Below are positions 16,901 to 25,385 of a DNA stretch of 64,000 bases, piece after piece. Under the pieces are notes generated by a model. It saw only the letters and a list, made by a program, of their open reading frames with translations, was not told the origin of the DNA and made no database searches. Within the stretch, counting starts at the first letter, position 1. Each line of letters begins with the position of its first letter. This DNA comes from RGIG3701 sp030530205 (lineage in GTDB: Bacteria > Planctomycetota > Planctomycetia > Pirellulales > Thermoguttaceae). The position numbers were made by a program, and so were the translations under genes. The stretch covers positions 124,001 to 188,000 of the forward strand of contig JAUMVK010000001.1 of assembly GCA_030530205.1 (NCBI GenBank). Direction: 5' to 3'.

Positions 16901-17973
16901 TTACCGCCTCTTACGAAGATATTCGCGGAGATTTCCGAATCTTTCGTGACGGTCGTCGTGCCGCAGAGCAGAATGTTACCGTAAGCGGAACCCGGATTCG
17001 CGGTCCCATCCGATTTCAGGGCCGTGATCTTACCGCCATCGAGGACCAGATTCCCGAGATTGATGTGGCCGGGCGCGCTGACATTCAAAACGCCGTCATT
17101 CTTTATCTGAACGGTGAAATTTTTGGTTTTGTCGGTTGCGTGACGCACGGGTTCACTGGTTCCGAACACGTTGTTGACCGCAATGTCGAACGTGGTGTTC
17201 GTTCCCGTCGCCGTGCTTGCTCCATCCACGACGATCGTCGTACCAGCAAGGCCGCCCATACCGCCCGTACTCGCCGCTTTGGTAAGAAGGAGCGTTCCGC
17301 CGCCGCTAATGTCCATGACGGAATCCCCTGTGTTGTTGTCGGCGAAATTCAGCGGAGCGTCAATCGTAAGGGTTTTGCCAGAATTAATAATAAATGCCTT
17401 GGAGCTTCCCGGAGAACGATTCACGGGTCTGCGAATCAATACCTTGTCGGTGGAAACGATCTCCGCGTCCTCCGTGACCGTGATGGTCCCTGCCAGAAGG
17501 AACGTTCCAAAAGAAGAGCCCGTGACCGTTGACTGGATGCTTCCGCCGTTGAGCGTGACGTCTCCGATGTTCGCATTATTCCCGTTCGAGGTGAATGTGA
17601 TCGTTCCGCCATTGACCGTAATGGGCGCAGGCTTATCGGTCCCATAACCCAAAGGATTCGCAGACGCGAGTTCCAGCGTTGCTCCTGATGCAATCGTGAT
17701 CCCGGTCGTTCCCCGAAGCATTCTATAACCGCCTGTAAGCTTTAGCGTGCCCGCGTTGATCGTGGTGGAACCCGTGTAGGTATTGTTCCCCGTGAGCGTG
17801 AACGTTCCGTCCCCGTTCTTCACGAGGTCGTTCGCCCCCGTGAACGGCACGGTATAAGTATCAGGAGAGATCGGCTCACCATCCGCCGTGACGGTAATCG
17901 TTTCAGCAGAACAAAACGACGCTAACAAAACGGAAATGCAAAAAAAGGCGATTCGTGAACGAAGCATTTTCAT
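13990..17973 (-). CDS. PEP-CTERM protein with autotransporter-type beta-strand repeats
   Basis: 1327 residues with a signal peptide (RIAFFCISVLLASFCSA). From residue 30 on there are many passenger-type beta-helix repeats of the family that starts GNNTYTGSTTINAGTLKL and recurs as SGANTYTGPTTVEEGVLYV near the C-terminus, with Gly/Thr/Asn-rich strands between. The last 30 residues are a PEP-CTERM sorting signal: VPEPSTWLLLAIGAG, a short membrane segment and the basic tail RRAKKQA. PEP-CTERM proteins are cut and anchored by an exosortase and are usually surface or matrix proteins. There is no autotransporter translocator barrel. The exosortase is not in the window. The gene appears monocistronic. 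Confidence 0.9.
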   Translation of the reverse strand: MKMLRSRIAFFCISVLLASFCSAETITVTADGEPISPDTYTVPFTGANDLVKNGDGTFTLTGNNTYTGSTTINAGTLKLTGGYRMLRGTTGITIASGATLELASANPLGYGTDKPAPITVNGGTITFTSNGNNANIGDVTLNGGSIQSTVTGSSFGTFLLAGTITVTEDAEIVSTDKVLIRRPVNRSPGSSKAFIINSGKTLTIDAPLNFADNNTGDSVMDISGGGTLLLTKAASTGGMGGLAGTTIVVDGASTATGTNTTFDIAVNNVFGTSEPVRHATDKTKNFTVQIKNDGVLNVSAPGHINLGNLVLDGGKITALKSDGTANPGSAYGNILLCGTTTVTKDSEISANIFVRGGNNSNGAGEITVDPGVTLTMSGNLNFTGGGNENGTMFISGGGTVLVPTGAIQSAGGTSNIVTVSGEKVTVTDPDTQEQSEVIRATTLQYGNGGASGAWFAPMVLKDYAVFLTNRSSINDYGFTLNASNGTMIQNDGTAEIKYAGAVTVSRPETLEGAADFDLNFNANAADIRLREGALKGDGIVLKTGEKRLMIDGAHTGFTGELVLKEGVMNIKSGDALGTGTLTFAGGTLKRDGVAGNARVELKANINVAADTTSTVEVNTETLKFLGNMTGSGNLTKTGGTQLHFSGDNSGFSGTVTSTSNWLGFYFNPNDENKTESASAAARYVVNGSGMIFVPKTGTDVFTFGIIESTKTGTEFRAGADATNNGITDINIQVGGKDMSGTFAGKFLNYTSNGTTAKVNIEKVGTGTWTWVNAPGNTLTTGTLTVSGGKFQIGDGGENKNGHVQGFTYSANDPIPTAVMPIVVNEDGILAFNRQSGEDFAEPTSVKVFAYQDMTFNGGTLLQENSADVVLGPVKGTEMVIDAAEDATGQVIFQKLEDYDPEVSVQKITIKGGTVVTKNDMTDATAIDVNGGTFSVGNSSQAASLDAVVNLNEGGTLVSGNANSIANNVVFNGGTIAGDINLKLGDVDVTADTSTLIQMSNNARTFITGDVTGSGEIVLDGSGSAGHQLWFQGDASDFTGTVESKGGAFVGLYNDKSGSAGAKFVGNGGNFFLASNAADDSGVFQLGELSGNGILRTGNDNQKREVTIQVGGANTDAEYSGSIQNYTHGATDVVGVTKVGTGTWTLSGANTYTGPTTVEEGVLYVKGSLAATPTTVSSGAGLLLTGTMAGNVLFDSGSKFIFDLTNSEMFDKLFNEKNPANGDLMSGTPDLKLIVTEDIMREMGADDESVVLKVLDYTIENTDLIVQNLDLTQAAGVWGLSTRPDGLYLNGTLSPSPVSDVPEPSTWLLLAIGAGLMCFAGRRAKKQA

Positions 17974-18040
17974 GTTTGATCTGATCAGGAATGATTAAAA
18001 AAATGTGGGGGAATATTCCCCTGAAATTCTGTATGCTCTT

Positions 18041-18048
18041 ATTATATA
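18041..18048 (-). promoter_or_regulatory. Possible -10 region of the PEP-CTERM gene
   Basis: Read on the minus strand, TGTGGTATATAAT contains TATAAT (18046-18041) and the same TGTGG lead seen at other promoters here. No convincing -35 was found. It lies about 70 nt upstream of the ATG. Confidence 0.35.
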
Positions 18049-18117
18049 CCACATTACGTTAAATCCAATCCTTTTTTTGAAATTTTCTCAAAAAATCTGA
18101 AAAAATTTCCGGGAAAC

Positions 18118-18146
18118 TTGACTTTTAAAGGGGGCCGTGTTATAAT
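18118..18146 (+). promoter_or_regulatory. Sigma-70 promoter of the HZSA-like gene and perhaps the cas operon
   Basis: TTGACT (18118-18123), 17-nt spacer, TATAAT (18141-18146), 48 nt upstream of the ATG at 18194. This is the best consensus promoter in the window. No terminator or second promoter was seen between this gene and cas3. Confidence 0.75.
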
Positions 18147-18193
18147 TTCCGGAAACGTCCCATCCTTTTTGTTGTTTTTTCAAGGGTTTTGTC

Positions 18194-20635
18194 ATGAAAG
18201 CGGTTTTGATTTCCTCCCTCCTTTTTCTTTTGACTCTCATTTCCTTCGCGGCCGCCAGTGACACGGAATTCCGTCAGCAGATCGAAGCGGACTGGCTCGC
18301 CGAGGAGGCGCGGCTGGGCCGGAACCCCGCCGACTGGTCCGTGATCGATTCGCTTTTTGAACGCACGGAGAAAACCGTCGCGTCGTGGCACGCTGAACCG
18401 GAAGGTCTTCGGCCCCTGCTTGCTGAACTGGCCGGTCTGAAACGGGAGGCCCAGGCCCTGCGTCAGACGGGAAGCGGACCGACTGAGGCGGACCGTCTGG
18501 CACTTTACCTCAAAATCCGCTGGTGCGTTCGCCGGATCGTTCTTCTTCACCCGGCACTGAAAGACCGGCCCGTCGCTTTCATGAAGCAGCGGCGCGTGAT
18601 CCAGCAAATGTTCCACGAATATTCCGGCTGGTACTACGACTTTTTCGGAACTTCCGGCGGCGGCGTGTTCATCCTGCCCAGGCCCGGCCGGTCCGACGAG
18701 ACCATTGAGCTGACCGGCAGTCTGCCGACCGGGACGTTCTGCACGCCGTCGCTCTCGTTCGACGGGAAAACGATTTACTTCGCCTGGTGCCGCGTCATTG
18801 AGGGCGAACGTCCCTGGGGCGAGGGCCGATTCGATTCCGCCAAACTTCCTCAGAGGCCGGAAAACGCGCAGGGGTTTGAGTTCAACTACTTCTCCACGAC
18901 GCGCCCGGCTTTCCACCTCTACGCGGTCGATGTGGACGGGAAGAATTTGCGCCAGATCACGTACGGAATCCACGACGACGTGGACCCGTGCGAGCTGCCG
19001 GACGGTCGGATCGCCTTCATGAGCACCCGCCGGGGCGGTTACATTCGCTGCAACAGTCACTACGAGCCGCTCGAAACCTCGACGATGCACACGGTCCGGA
19101 AGGACGGGACGGAACTGACCCAGCTCTCGTACCACGAGACGGACGAGTGGCACCCCTCAGTGCGCCCTGACGGCCGGCTCCTGTACACTCGCTGGGACTA
19201 CGTGGATCGGGACGCCACGCTCTTCCACGGGATCTGGACCTCGAACCCGGACGGGACGGCGCCGATGCACCTTTTCGGGAGTTACACAATCGAGATCGAC
19301 GCGCACTACCAGCCGAAAATGATCCCCGGGACGAAAAAGATCATCGCGGTCGCCGGCGCTCATCACGCGGTGGTCGGCGGGGGCTTGATCCTGATCGACA
19401 CGGAAAAGCTCTCGCGGGACCCGGAGAATGGGACCGACTTGATGGCGGCGGTGGAAAATCTCACGCCGGAGATCCCGTTTTCCGAGGTGAAAGGCCAGTG
19501 GGCCAAATCGTTCTACTCGTGCCCTCTGCCGCTTTCAGAGGAGCATTTTCTCGTGGCGTTCAGCTTCGACCCGCTCCCCGGAATGGGGCCGAACTATTAC
19601 GAGGACTCGAAGAGCGGGATCTACTATTTTGACCGGTTCGGGAACAAGGAACTGCTCTACCGTGACCCGGAAATTTCGAGCGTCGCGCCGATGCTCCTGA
19701 ACACGCCGGATGGGGTCCCGTTCGTGAAGAAACCGCCGGTGGTCCCGAGCGTTCTGGACGAAAAACTCGCGGAGGAGATGCAGGGGGAATTCTTCCTGAG
19801 CGACGTGAACATCAGCCAGCTCCCGATGCCGGCCGGGCGGAAAATCGTCGCTTTGCGCGTCTTCGAGCTGCTCCCGAAAACCCAGAACGCCGGCGGGAAC
19901 TCGCCCCGGATCGGCTGGGCCAACACGATCCCCGCGAGATCGTACCTCGGCGAAGTCCCGGTCGAGTCGGATGGCTCGGCCTTCTTCCGCGTGCCGGCCC
20001 GCAAACCGCTCTACTTCCAGGCGATCGACGCGGAGGGCAAAGCCGTCCAGGGGATGCGCAGCAACGTGTACCTCCAGCCCGGCGAGAAGCGCGCGTGCAT
20101 CGGCTGCCACGAGCCGGTAAACCAGGCGATCCCGCAGAAAAACGTGCCGCTTGCCGGACGCCGTGCTCCCTCGATCCCGGAGCCGACCGTCACGGAACCG
20201 GGCCCGCTGGGGTACGTTCGTCAGATCCAGCCGATCCTGGACCGGAACTGCGTGAAATGCCACTGCGGGGACGACGCTTCCAGCGTCGTTAAAAAATCAA
20301 ATTCAGACGGCGCTGGCAGCGTCGTCCCCGTAAAGCCGGACCTGCGCGGGACGGACGCCGGTGAATTCACGGCCTCGTACGAAAGCCTGAAACCCTTCCT
20401 CCGCTGGTACGAGTGGGGCGGCCAATCGATCTCGCTGATCACCTCCCGCCCCGGCGAGTGCGGCACGGACCAGTCGCCCCTGACGAAGGTCCTGACGGAC
20501 GAAAACCACCGGAACCTCCCCCTCCCCGACGCTGACCGCCGCGTGCTTTACCTCTGGATGGACACGAACTCGCCGTTCTACGGATCGTATAATCCGCGCG
20601 AGATGCAGTTGCAGAAAGAAGGCAAGAAACTTTGA
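18194..20635 (+). CDS. HZSA-like exported beta-propeller protein with two CxxCH haem sites
   Basis: 813 residues with a signal peptide (VLISSLLFLLTLISFAAA). The middle is a TolB/WD40-like propeller (FDGKTIYFAWC, LPDGRIAFMSTRRGG, RPDGRLLYTRWDYVDRD) of the type found in the alpha subunit of hydrazine synthase and its many relatives in non-anammox planctomycetes. The C-terminal part has two c-type haem motifs, CIGCH at residues 635-639 and CVKCH at 686-690, so it is probably a periplasmic or surface cytochrome-like protein. Its reaction is unknown; without the other hydrazine synthase subunits it should not be read as anammox. Residues about 691-714 are encoded by an inverted pair of the dispersed repeat A. 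The stop is 10 nt before cas3. Confidence 0.85.
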   Translation: MKAVLISSLLFLLTLISFAAASDTEFRQQIEADWLAEEARLGRNPADWSVIDSLFERTEKTVASWHAEPEGLRPLLAELAGLKREAQALRQTGSGPTEADRLALYLKIRWCVRRIVLLHPALKDRPVAFMKQRRVIQQMFHEYSGWYYDFFGTSGGGVFILPRPGRSDETIELTGSLPTGTFCTPSLSFDGKTIYFAWCRVIEGERPWGEGRFDSAKLPQRPENAQGFEFNYFSTTRPAFHLYAVDVDGKNLRQITYGIHDDVDPCELPDGRIAFMSTRRGGYIRCNSHYEPLETSTMHTVRKDGTELTQLSYHETDEWHPSVRPDGRLLYTRWDYVDRDATLFHGIWTSNPDGTAPMHLFGSYTIEIDAHYQPKMIPGTKKIIAVAGAHHAVVGGGLILIDTEKLSRDPENGTDLMAAVENLTPEIPFSEVKGQWAKSFYSCPLPLSEEHFLVAFSFDPLPGMGPNYYEDSKSGIYYFDRFGNKELLYRDPEISSVAPMLLNTPDGVPFVKKPPVVPSVLDEKLAEEMQGEFFLSDVNISQLPMPAGRKIVALRVFELLPKTQNAGGNSPRIGWANTIPARSYLGEVPVESDGSAFFRVPARKPLYFQAIDAEGKAVQGMRSNVYLQPGEKRACIGCHEPVNQAIPQKNVPLAGRRAPSIPEPTVTEPGPLGYVRQIQPILDRNCVKCHCGDDASSVVKKSNSDGAGSVVPVKPDLRGTDAGEFTASYESLKPFLRWYEWGGQSISLITSRPGECGTDQSPLTKVLTDENHRNLPLPDADRRVLYLWMDTNSPFYGSYNPREMQLQKEGKKL
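20265..20334. repeat. Dispersed palindromic repeat family A, inverted pair inside a coding sequence
   Basis: GGGGACGACGCTTCCAGCGT (20267 on) and, 15 nt after the first unit, its inverted counterpart GGCGCTGGCAGCGTCGTCCC. Each unit is itself a palindrome, and the pair forms a larger one. The open frame is kept. Related copies are at 53115-53180, 54310-54336 and 60846-60876, and a degenerate one at 32868-32888. Confidence 0.85.
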
Positions 20636-20645
20636 AAGGAATTTT

Positions 20646-23303
20646 ATGAAACAGAAGAATGATTCTTCTCCATCAACCGGAAACAAAATCCTCCCATTGG
20701 AGGAATGCCTGGCGAAAACCCGCCACGACGCGGACGGAAACATCGGGCCGGGCGTTAACGTGGAAACGCATTGCCTCGCGACGTTTGAGGTAGCGCGCCA
20801 GCTTTTGAAGTACTACAGTCATTTCTGTACGGCTTCTTTGTGGGACCCACCTAAAGACCTCCTCGCGCCGCTTCTGCACGACGTGGGGAAGGTTTCGCCC
20901 CGGTTTCAGAAGAAAATTTACAGCGCGTTTCTGAAGGAACTTCCAGAGTCAATTTCGGAGGTGGATACAAGTGGGGAAAACCATTGTGCCACTTCATACA
21001 AAACACTGGATGAATTGAACCTTAACAACCTGGCCAATGTGGTAGCCTCGCACCACGGAAGTTTCTGTCCAGTGGATGGACACCGTGCACGTAATTACCG
21101 CTATGGTGGTTCAAAATGGGAAGATATTCGCGAAGAACTCGTTCTGAAACTCATTGAAAAATGTGGCCTGAAAAAAACAGACATTTCCGATGAGGAAGGG
21201 AAAATGAATCTGGTTCTGGGCCTCACGATCCTCGCAGACTGGCTCAGTTCCGGGATGGACCTTGAACCGGGGCAGGAACCTACGCCTGAAATATGTGCGG
21301 AAGCCATAAAAAAAGCAGATTTTGTACCTTTTAAACTCCAAAATGACAGGACTTTCAAAGAGCTCTTTAAGTCCGGTGACCAGCCAGGTTTCGAGCCTAA
21401 TGACGTCCAAAAAACGATGCTCGAAAATGTTATTAAGCCCGGAGGTGTGTACGTTCTGGAAACCGAGATGGGGAGCGGAAAAACTGAAGCCGCTCTCGCT
21501 TTGGCCTATGAACTGCTGAAATCGCACAAGCATACTGGGATTTATTTCGCGCTTCCCACCCAGTTGACATCGGACAAAATTTACGAACGTTTCATACCTT
21601 TTTTGGAAAAAATTCGGGATCCGGAAGACAGAAATTGGGACCCACTTCTTCTCCACGGCAAGGCTTGGCTGAAAAAGAAACTCCAGGAGGATGGAGACGA
21701 TGGTTTTCAGGAAAAGGCCAAGAAAGCCAATTCGTGGTTCTCTGACCGTAAAAGAGCACTTCTCGCACCATTTGCGGTAGGCACGATCGATCAGATTCTC
21801 ATGTCGGTGATCAACGTTCGACACAATGCGCTCCGTGCTCTTGGCGCTGCCGGGAAAGTCGTGATTCTTGACGAAGTACACAGTTACGACGATTACACGG
21901 GATCACTCATTCTTAAACTCGTTAAATTTCTTCGGAAATGGAAATGTACAGTCATCATCCTTTCCGCAACGCTTACACAAGAATTACGAAACAAGCTATT
22001 ATACCCAGAAAAACAGGAAGAAAACGAATCGACAAATGACAACCCACCACCGGAAACCGTCACTTACCCGTTGCTGAGTATTCGAGATGAGAACCGCGTT
22101 TTTTGTCCGGAAATTGTCCAGAAAAAGATTAAGTCCAAGAGTGTTAAAATCTCGCATGAAAAATGTATCTGCAAGGCTTGCCAAACCGCTACTGAACACG
22201 CTGAAAATGGTGAGTGTGTTTTGTGGATCGAAAATACGGTCTCTGACGCACAGGAGGTTTTTCGACGATTAGTAAATCGTGAGATGAAAGGCGTAGAGAT
22301 TGGCCTGATCCATTCCCGTTTTCAGGAAAAAACCCGTCGAGAAAATGAGGACGAATGGGTCGATAAATATGGGAAAAACGCTTCCCAAGCCGATCGCGCA
22401 GGCGGTAAAATTCTGGTAGGGACTCAAGTATTGGAACAGTCGGTCGATATTGACGCGGATTTTCTCGTCACACGACTCTGCCCGACCGACATGCTGCTCC
22501 AGCGCATTGGCCGTTTGTGGCGACATGAGTCACTGAATCCATTTCGTCCGAAATCAGCTCAGCCTAAAGTTCTAATTCTAAATGAATCCCCATTCCAGAA
22601 CAAAGAAAATGGATTTGACCATGAAGAAACTCCACCTGTTTACGACCCATACGTTCTGATGCGATCTCAAGAAGTGTTTGAAAAACGGGACGAAATCATA
22701 ATCCCACGCGATATGCGTGAACTTATCGAATCGACCTATTCAAAACGTGAAAAAGGAGAAACTGGTTGGTACGCCAAGTTGAAGCAGGAACTTGAAGAGA
22801 AACGCCAAAAACTTGAAGCTTTGGCAAATTTAAGCATGGGAACGGCCTACGGAGTTCTCCCCGATACCGAGGCGAGTACGCGTTACTGTGAGGTTGAAAC
22901 CGTTGAAGTTCTTCTTCTGGAGAAAAAAGGATATGACAAAAACCAAATTCGTCCCTTTGGTTCCAAGGAATGGATTCCAATTCCTGCCAGGAATGCCCCA
23001 AAACAGAAATGTATAGACTGTGCCGTTAAATTGAGTGAGTATCTGGTACGGGTCCCAATCGATAAAGCACCGAGTTATGACGGGGGGGTACTTGACAACC
23101 TGGGCCATATATTTTATATTGGATATGATAAAGAAGATCGGCCATTGCGTGTAGCCTTTGTTGGTGACGATTACGTACTTCAAAACCAGTGGGGTGATCC
23201 GGTAAAAGCGGATCCTCTTCCGGGCCAATCGGAATCGAAAATCAAATCAATGAGTTACCATCGTAAAAGTGGTTATTCTTACGAAAGAAAGGAGAATAAA
23301 TGA
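20646..23303 (+). CDS. cas3: CRISPR-associated helicase-nuclease Cas3 (type I-E)
   Basis: Cas3 is recruited by Cascade to the R-loop and degrades the non-target strand. 885 residues contain an N-terminal HD nuclease domain, with H42, the HD pair H78-D79 (LLHDVGK), the H136-H137 pair (ASHHGSF) and D198 (LADW). A superfamily 2 helicase follows: Walker A GSGKT at 276-280, DEVH at 409-412, SATLT, motif V (VGTQVLEQSVDID) and motif VI (QRIGRLWRH). All catalytic motifs are intact. The ATG follows AAAGGA. The gene starts 10 nt after the HZSA-like gene and overlaps cse1 by 4 nt, so the cas operon could be read through from the upstream promoter. Confidence 0.96.
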   Translation: MKQKNDSSPSTGNKILPLEECLAKTRHDADGNIGPGVNVETHCLATFEVARQLLKYYSHFCTASLWDPPKDLLAPLLHDVGKVSPRFQKKIYSAFLKELPESISEVDTSGENHCATSYKTLDELNLNNLANVVASHHGSFCPVDGHRARNYRYGGSKWEDIREELVLKLIEKCGLKKTDISDEEGKMNLVLGLTILADWLSSGMDLEPGQEPTPEICAEAIKKADFVPFKLQNDRTFKELFKSGDQPGFEPNDVQKTMLENVIKPGGVYVLETEMGSGKTEAALALAYELLKSHKHTGIYFALPTQLTSDKIYERFIPFLEKIRDPEDRNWDPLLLHGKAWLKKKLQEDGDDGFQEKAKKANSWFSDRKRALLAPFAVGTIDQILMSVINVRHNALRALGAAGKVVILDEVHSYDDYTGSLILKLVKFLRKWKCTVIILSATLTQELRNKLLYPEKQEENESTNDNPPPETVTYPLLSIRDENRVFCPEIVQKKIKSKSVKISHEKCICKACQTATEHAENGECVLWIENTVSDAQEVFRRLVNREMKGVEIGLIHSRFQEKTRRENEDEWVDKYGKNASQADRAGGKILVGTQVLEQSVDIDADFLVTRLCPTDMLLQRIGRLWRHESLNPFRPKSAQPKVLILNESPFQNKENGFDHEETPPVYDPYVLMRSQEVFEKRDEIIIPRDMRELIESTYSKREKGETGWYAKLKQELEEKRQKLEALANLSMGTAYGVLPDTEASTRYCEVETVEVLLLEKKGYDKNQIRPFGSKEWIPIPARNAPKQKCIDCAVKLSEYLVRVPIDKAPSYDGGVLDNLGHIFYIGYDKEDRPLRVAFVGDDYVLQNQWGDPVKADPLPGQSESKIKSMSYHRKSGYSYERKENK

Positions 23304-24784
23304 GCGAAAATTCCCCCCCCAAATCGTTCAATCTAGTCACCAAGTCATGGCTTTCCATCGCAGGGGTTGGGGTTGTGAGCTTAGACGAGGTTTTCGCCCC
23401 TCAGAACCTTCAGAAATTCAAGCGGCTTGGTGGTACTCCAATCGAGAAGGTGGTTATTCTTCGCCTTCTTCTGTGCATCGTTCACGCCAGTTCCCCCATT
23501 CCTGATTTGAACGCATGGATTGCTTTAACCCCCGAAAAATTGGCCTCGAACGCACGTGAATACCTTAAAATTTGGTCGGATCGTTTCGATCTTTATGATG
23601 AGGTGCACCCATTTTTACAATTCCCCAATCGGGAACGTGGTAAAGTAGTATCCTGGTGGAACCTTGGAGTAAGTTCCACTGATAACAATTCTGTTTTCAC
23701 CCAGAGTGAACTCAAATGTGTTTTTTCTGAAGCTGAAAAAGCCAGGTTACTTCTTTGTGGAGTGTGTTACTCATGCAGGAGGAAAGCTGAAAAGTTGTTT
23801 TCTCCCTATTCACTTATGGGCGAGAGTGGATATTTGCACTCTTTTTTGCTGGGCAAAAATCTACTTGAGACGATTTGTTTGAACCTGCTTACATTGAAAG
23901 ATATTCAGGAACTCAACATGTTCAAAAATAACCTTGGAAAACCATTTTGGGAAATGGATTTTACATCCCCAAAGTGGAAGGAGAATTATCAAAAATCCTA
24001 CCAGGGTAGCCTGTTTCCACTGGACAAATTCCTTTATATTGAATCCGATGGTGTACGTCGTGATGAGGGAATTCCTTATCCTAAATCTATTAAAGATGGT
24101 TTTTGGGATCCCGGAATTACTATTTTCAGCAAAGAAAAAAGTGCTCTCATTTGCAGTACTGAAAAACTTCCCTGGAGGAGTTTGGGAGCAATTCTACAGT
24201 CTGCGATGCAAGAAAAAGGCAAATCAAGCGCTTTTTTAAAATATGGAATTATGCGCATCTGCAAAAAGGAATCTATTTCCCATTTTGGAATTTGGTGTGG
24301 TGGTGCCGCAGTTCAAATAGCAAGGGTCAAAACCCAAAAAATTGCAGGGAAATATGGATTCGTTGACTCTGAATTTCAAATTACCACTTCTGATTACGAT
24401 GATCCTTGGTGGGAACAGTATCAGAAATTCATTACTCAATTGGACGAATACGCTACTTGTGTAAGGTCTTCTGTAATAAATTATTACAAAGCCATGACAG
24501 ATCCTGAAAAGAATAAAAAATCAAAGGATTCCCCATTCTGTAAAAATATGGGAAAAGAAGCCGAGCGTTTGTTTTGGGAGAAAATGGAGCATCACTCCAA
24601 CGCAATCCTCAAATTGGCATGTAAATATGACAATGAAGAAGAGGAATTTGCCCAAAAGAAATGGCAAGACGTTGCGTTTTCCTGTTACGAAGACCTTTGT
24701 CCTTGTATGACTCCACGTCAAATTCAGGTTTATGTTGAAAATCGACCAAGATTCCCCCAAACCTCAAAAGGAAAGGAGAATTAG
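23300..24784 (+). CDS. cse1: Cascade large subunit Cse1 (CasA/Cas8e)
   Basis: Cse1 recognises the PAM and recruits Cas3. The 494-residue product has the family opening SFNLVTKSWLSIAG, the EVF block and KRLGGTPIEKVVILRLLLCI segment, a Cys-rich CGVCYSCRRKAE region where Cse1 proteins often carry a zinc site, and a C-terminal four-helix bundle (LFWEKMEHHSNAILKLACKY). Length and position between cas3 and cse2 fit. The start overlaps the cas3 stop (ATGA). Confidence 0.92.
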   Translation: MSENSPPKSFNLVTKSWLSIAGVGVVSLDEVFAPQNLQKFKRLGGTPIEKVVILRLLLCIVHASSPIPDLNAWIALTPEKLASNAREYLKIWSDRFDLYDEVHPFLQFPNRERGKVVSWWNLGVSSTDNNSVFTQSELKCVFSEAEKARLLLCGVCYSCRRKAEKLFSPYSLMGESGYLHSFLLGKNLLETICLNLLTLKDIQELNMFKNNLGKPFWEMDFTSPKWKENYQKSYQGSLFPLDKFLYIESDGVRRDEGIPYPKSIKDGFWDPGITIFSKEKSALICSTEKLPWRSLGAILQSAMQEKGKSSAFLKYGIMRICKKESISHFGIWCGGAAVQIARVKTQKIAGKYGFVDSEFQITTSDYDDPWWEQYQKFITQLDEYATCVRSSVINYYKAMTDPEKNKKSKDSPFCKNMGKEAERLFWEKMEHHSNAILKLACKYDNEEEEFAQKKWQDVAFSCYEDLCPCMTPRQIQVYVENRPRFPQTSKGKEN

Positions 24785-24785
24785 G

Positions 24786-25385
24786 ATGAATAGTAATTCG
24801 GAATCTCTTTTTGCTCGCTGCTTGAAATTCGTCAGGCGAGTAATGAGGAAAATCGTTCCACCAGATAAAAAGAAACCTGACACGGCCTTTCGCGCGGAAA
24901 TGACCCGTGCTTCCAATCCTCAAACGGAGTATCAGGCATACAAACACCTGGCAAGATTGGGAGTTCGTTTAGATAGGGAAGTGGACCGCAGAGCCTTCGG
25001 CCTCATCGGCGCGGCAATCGCCCACCATCGGATTGGAACAAATGGAAATCAGCGATTCGGCCAAGCAATGCGCACGGCGTCACTGATGGACAGTGGCGAG
25101 TTGGAGTCAGCCGGCGAAAGACGCATGGAGCGAATTCTGGCCTGCTCGAACACTTTGGAATTGATCGACGTGCTGCGTCCCGTTTTACGTTTTATCCTGC
25201 AAAATGAAAAGGTTTCACTGAATTTTGCCTCTTTGCTGAAAGAAATCATTCTTTTTGATAGGGATGAATATATTCAGGAAATTAAAATCCACTGGGCGCA
25301 GGACTTTTACAAAGGACCTTCCAAAAAATCGGAAGACTCTGGTGAAGATTCTGAAAAAGATTCAGATGAAGAGGAGGAAGCCTGA
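24786..25385 (+). CDS. cse2: Cascade small subunit Cse2 (CasB)
   Basis: 199 residues, mostly helical and basic. It has the Cse2 features of an N-terminal TAFRAEMTRASNPQTEYQAY-like helix, FGLIGAAIAHHRI and the C-terminal LRFILQNEKVSLNFASLLKEI helix, then an acidic Glu/Asp tail. Cse2 forms the dimer along the belly of Cascade and stabilises the R-loop. The ATG at 24786 is preferred to an in-frame one at 24732 because AGGAGAATTAGG precedes it and the gene then starts 1 nt after the cse1 stop. It overlaps cas6e by 1 nt. Confidence 0.88.
   Translation: MNSNSESLFARCLKFVRRVMRKIVPPDKKKPDTAFRAEMTRASNPQTEYQAYKHLARLGVRLDREVDRRAFGLIGAAIAHHRIGTNGNQRFGQAMRTASLMDSGELESAGERRMERILACSNTLELIDVLRPVLRFILQNEKVSLNFASLLKEIILFDRDEYIQEIKIHWAQDFYKGPSKKSEDSGEDSEKDSDEEEEA

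Noticed and set aside
18194..20635. Reading the HZSA-like gene as evidence of anammox metabolism
   Set aside because: HZSA-type propellers with CxxCH are widespread in non-anammox planctomycetes, and no other hydrazine synthase subunit or hydrazine dehydrogenase gene is present.
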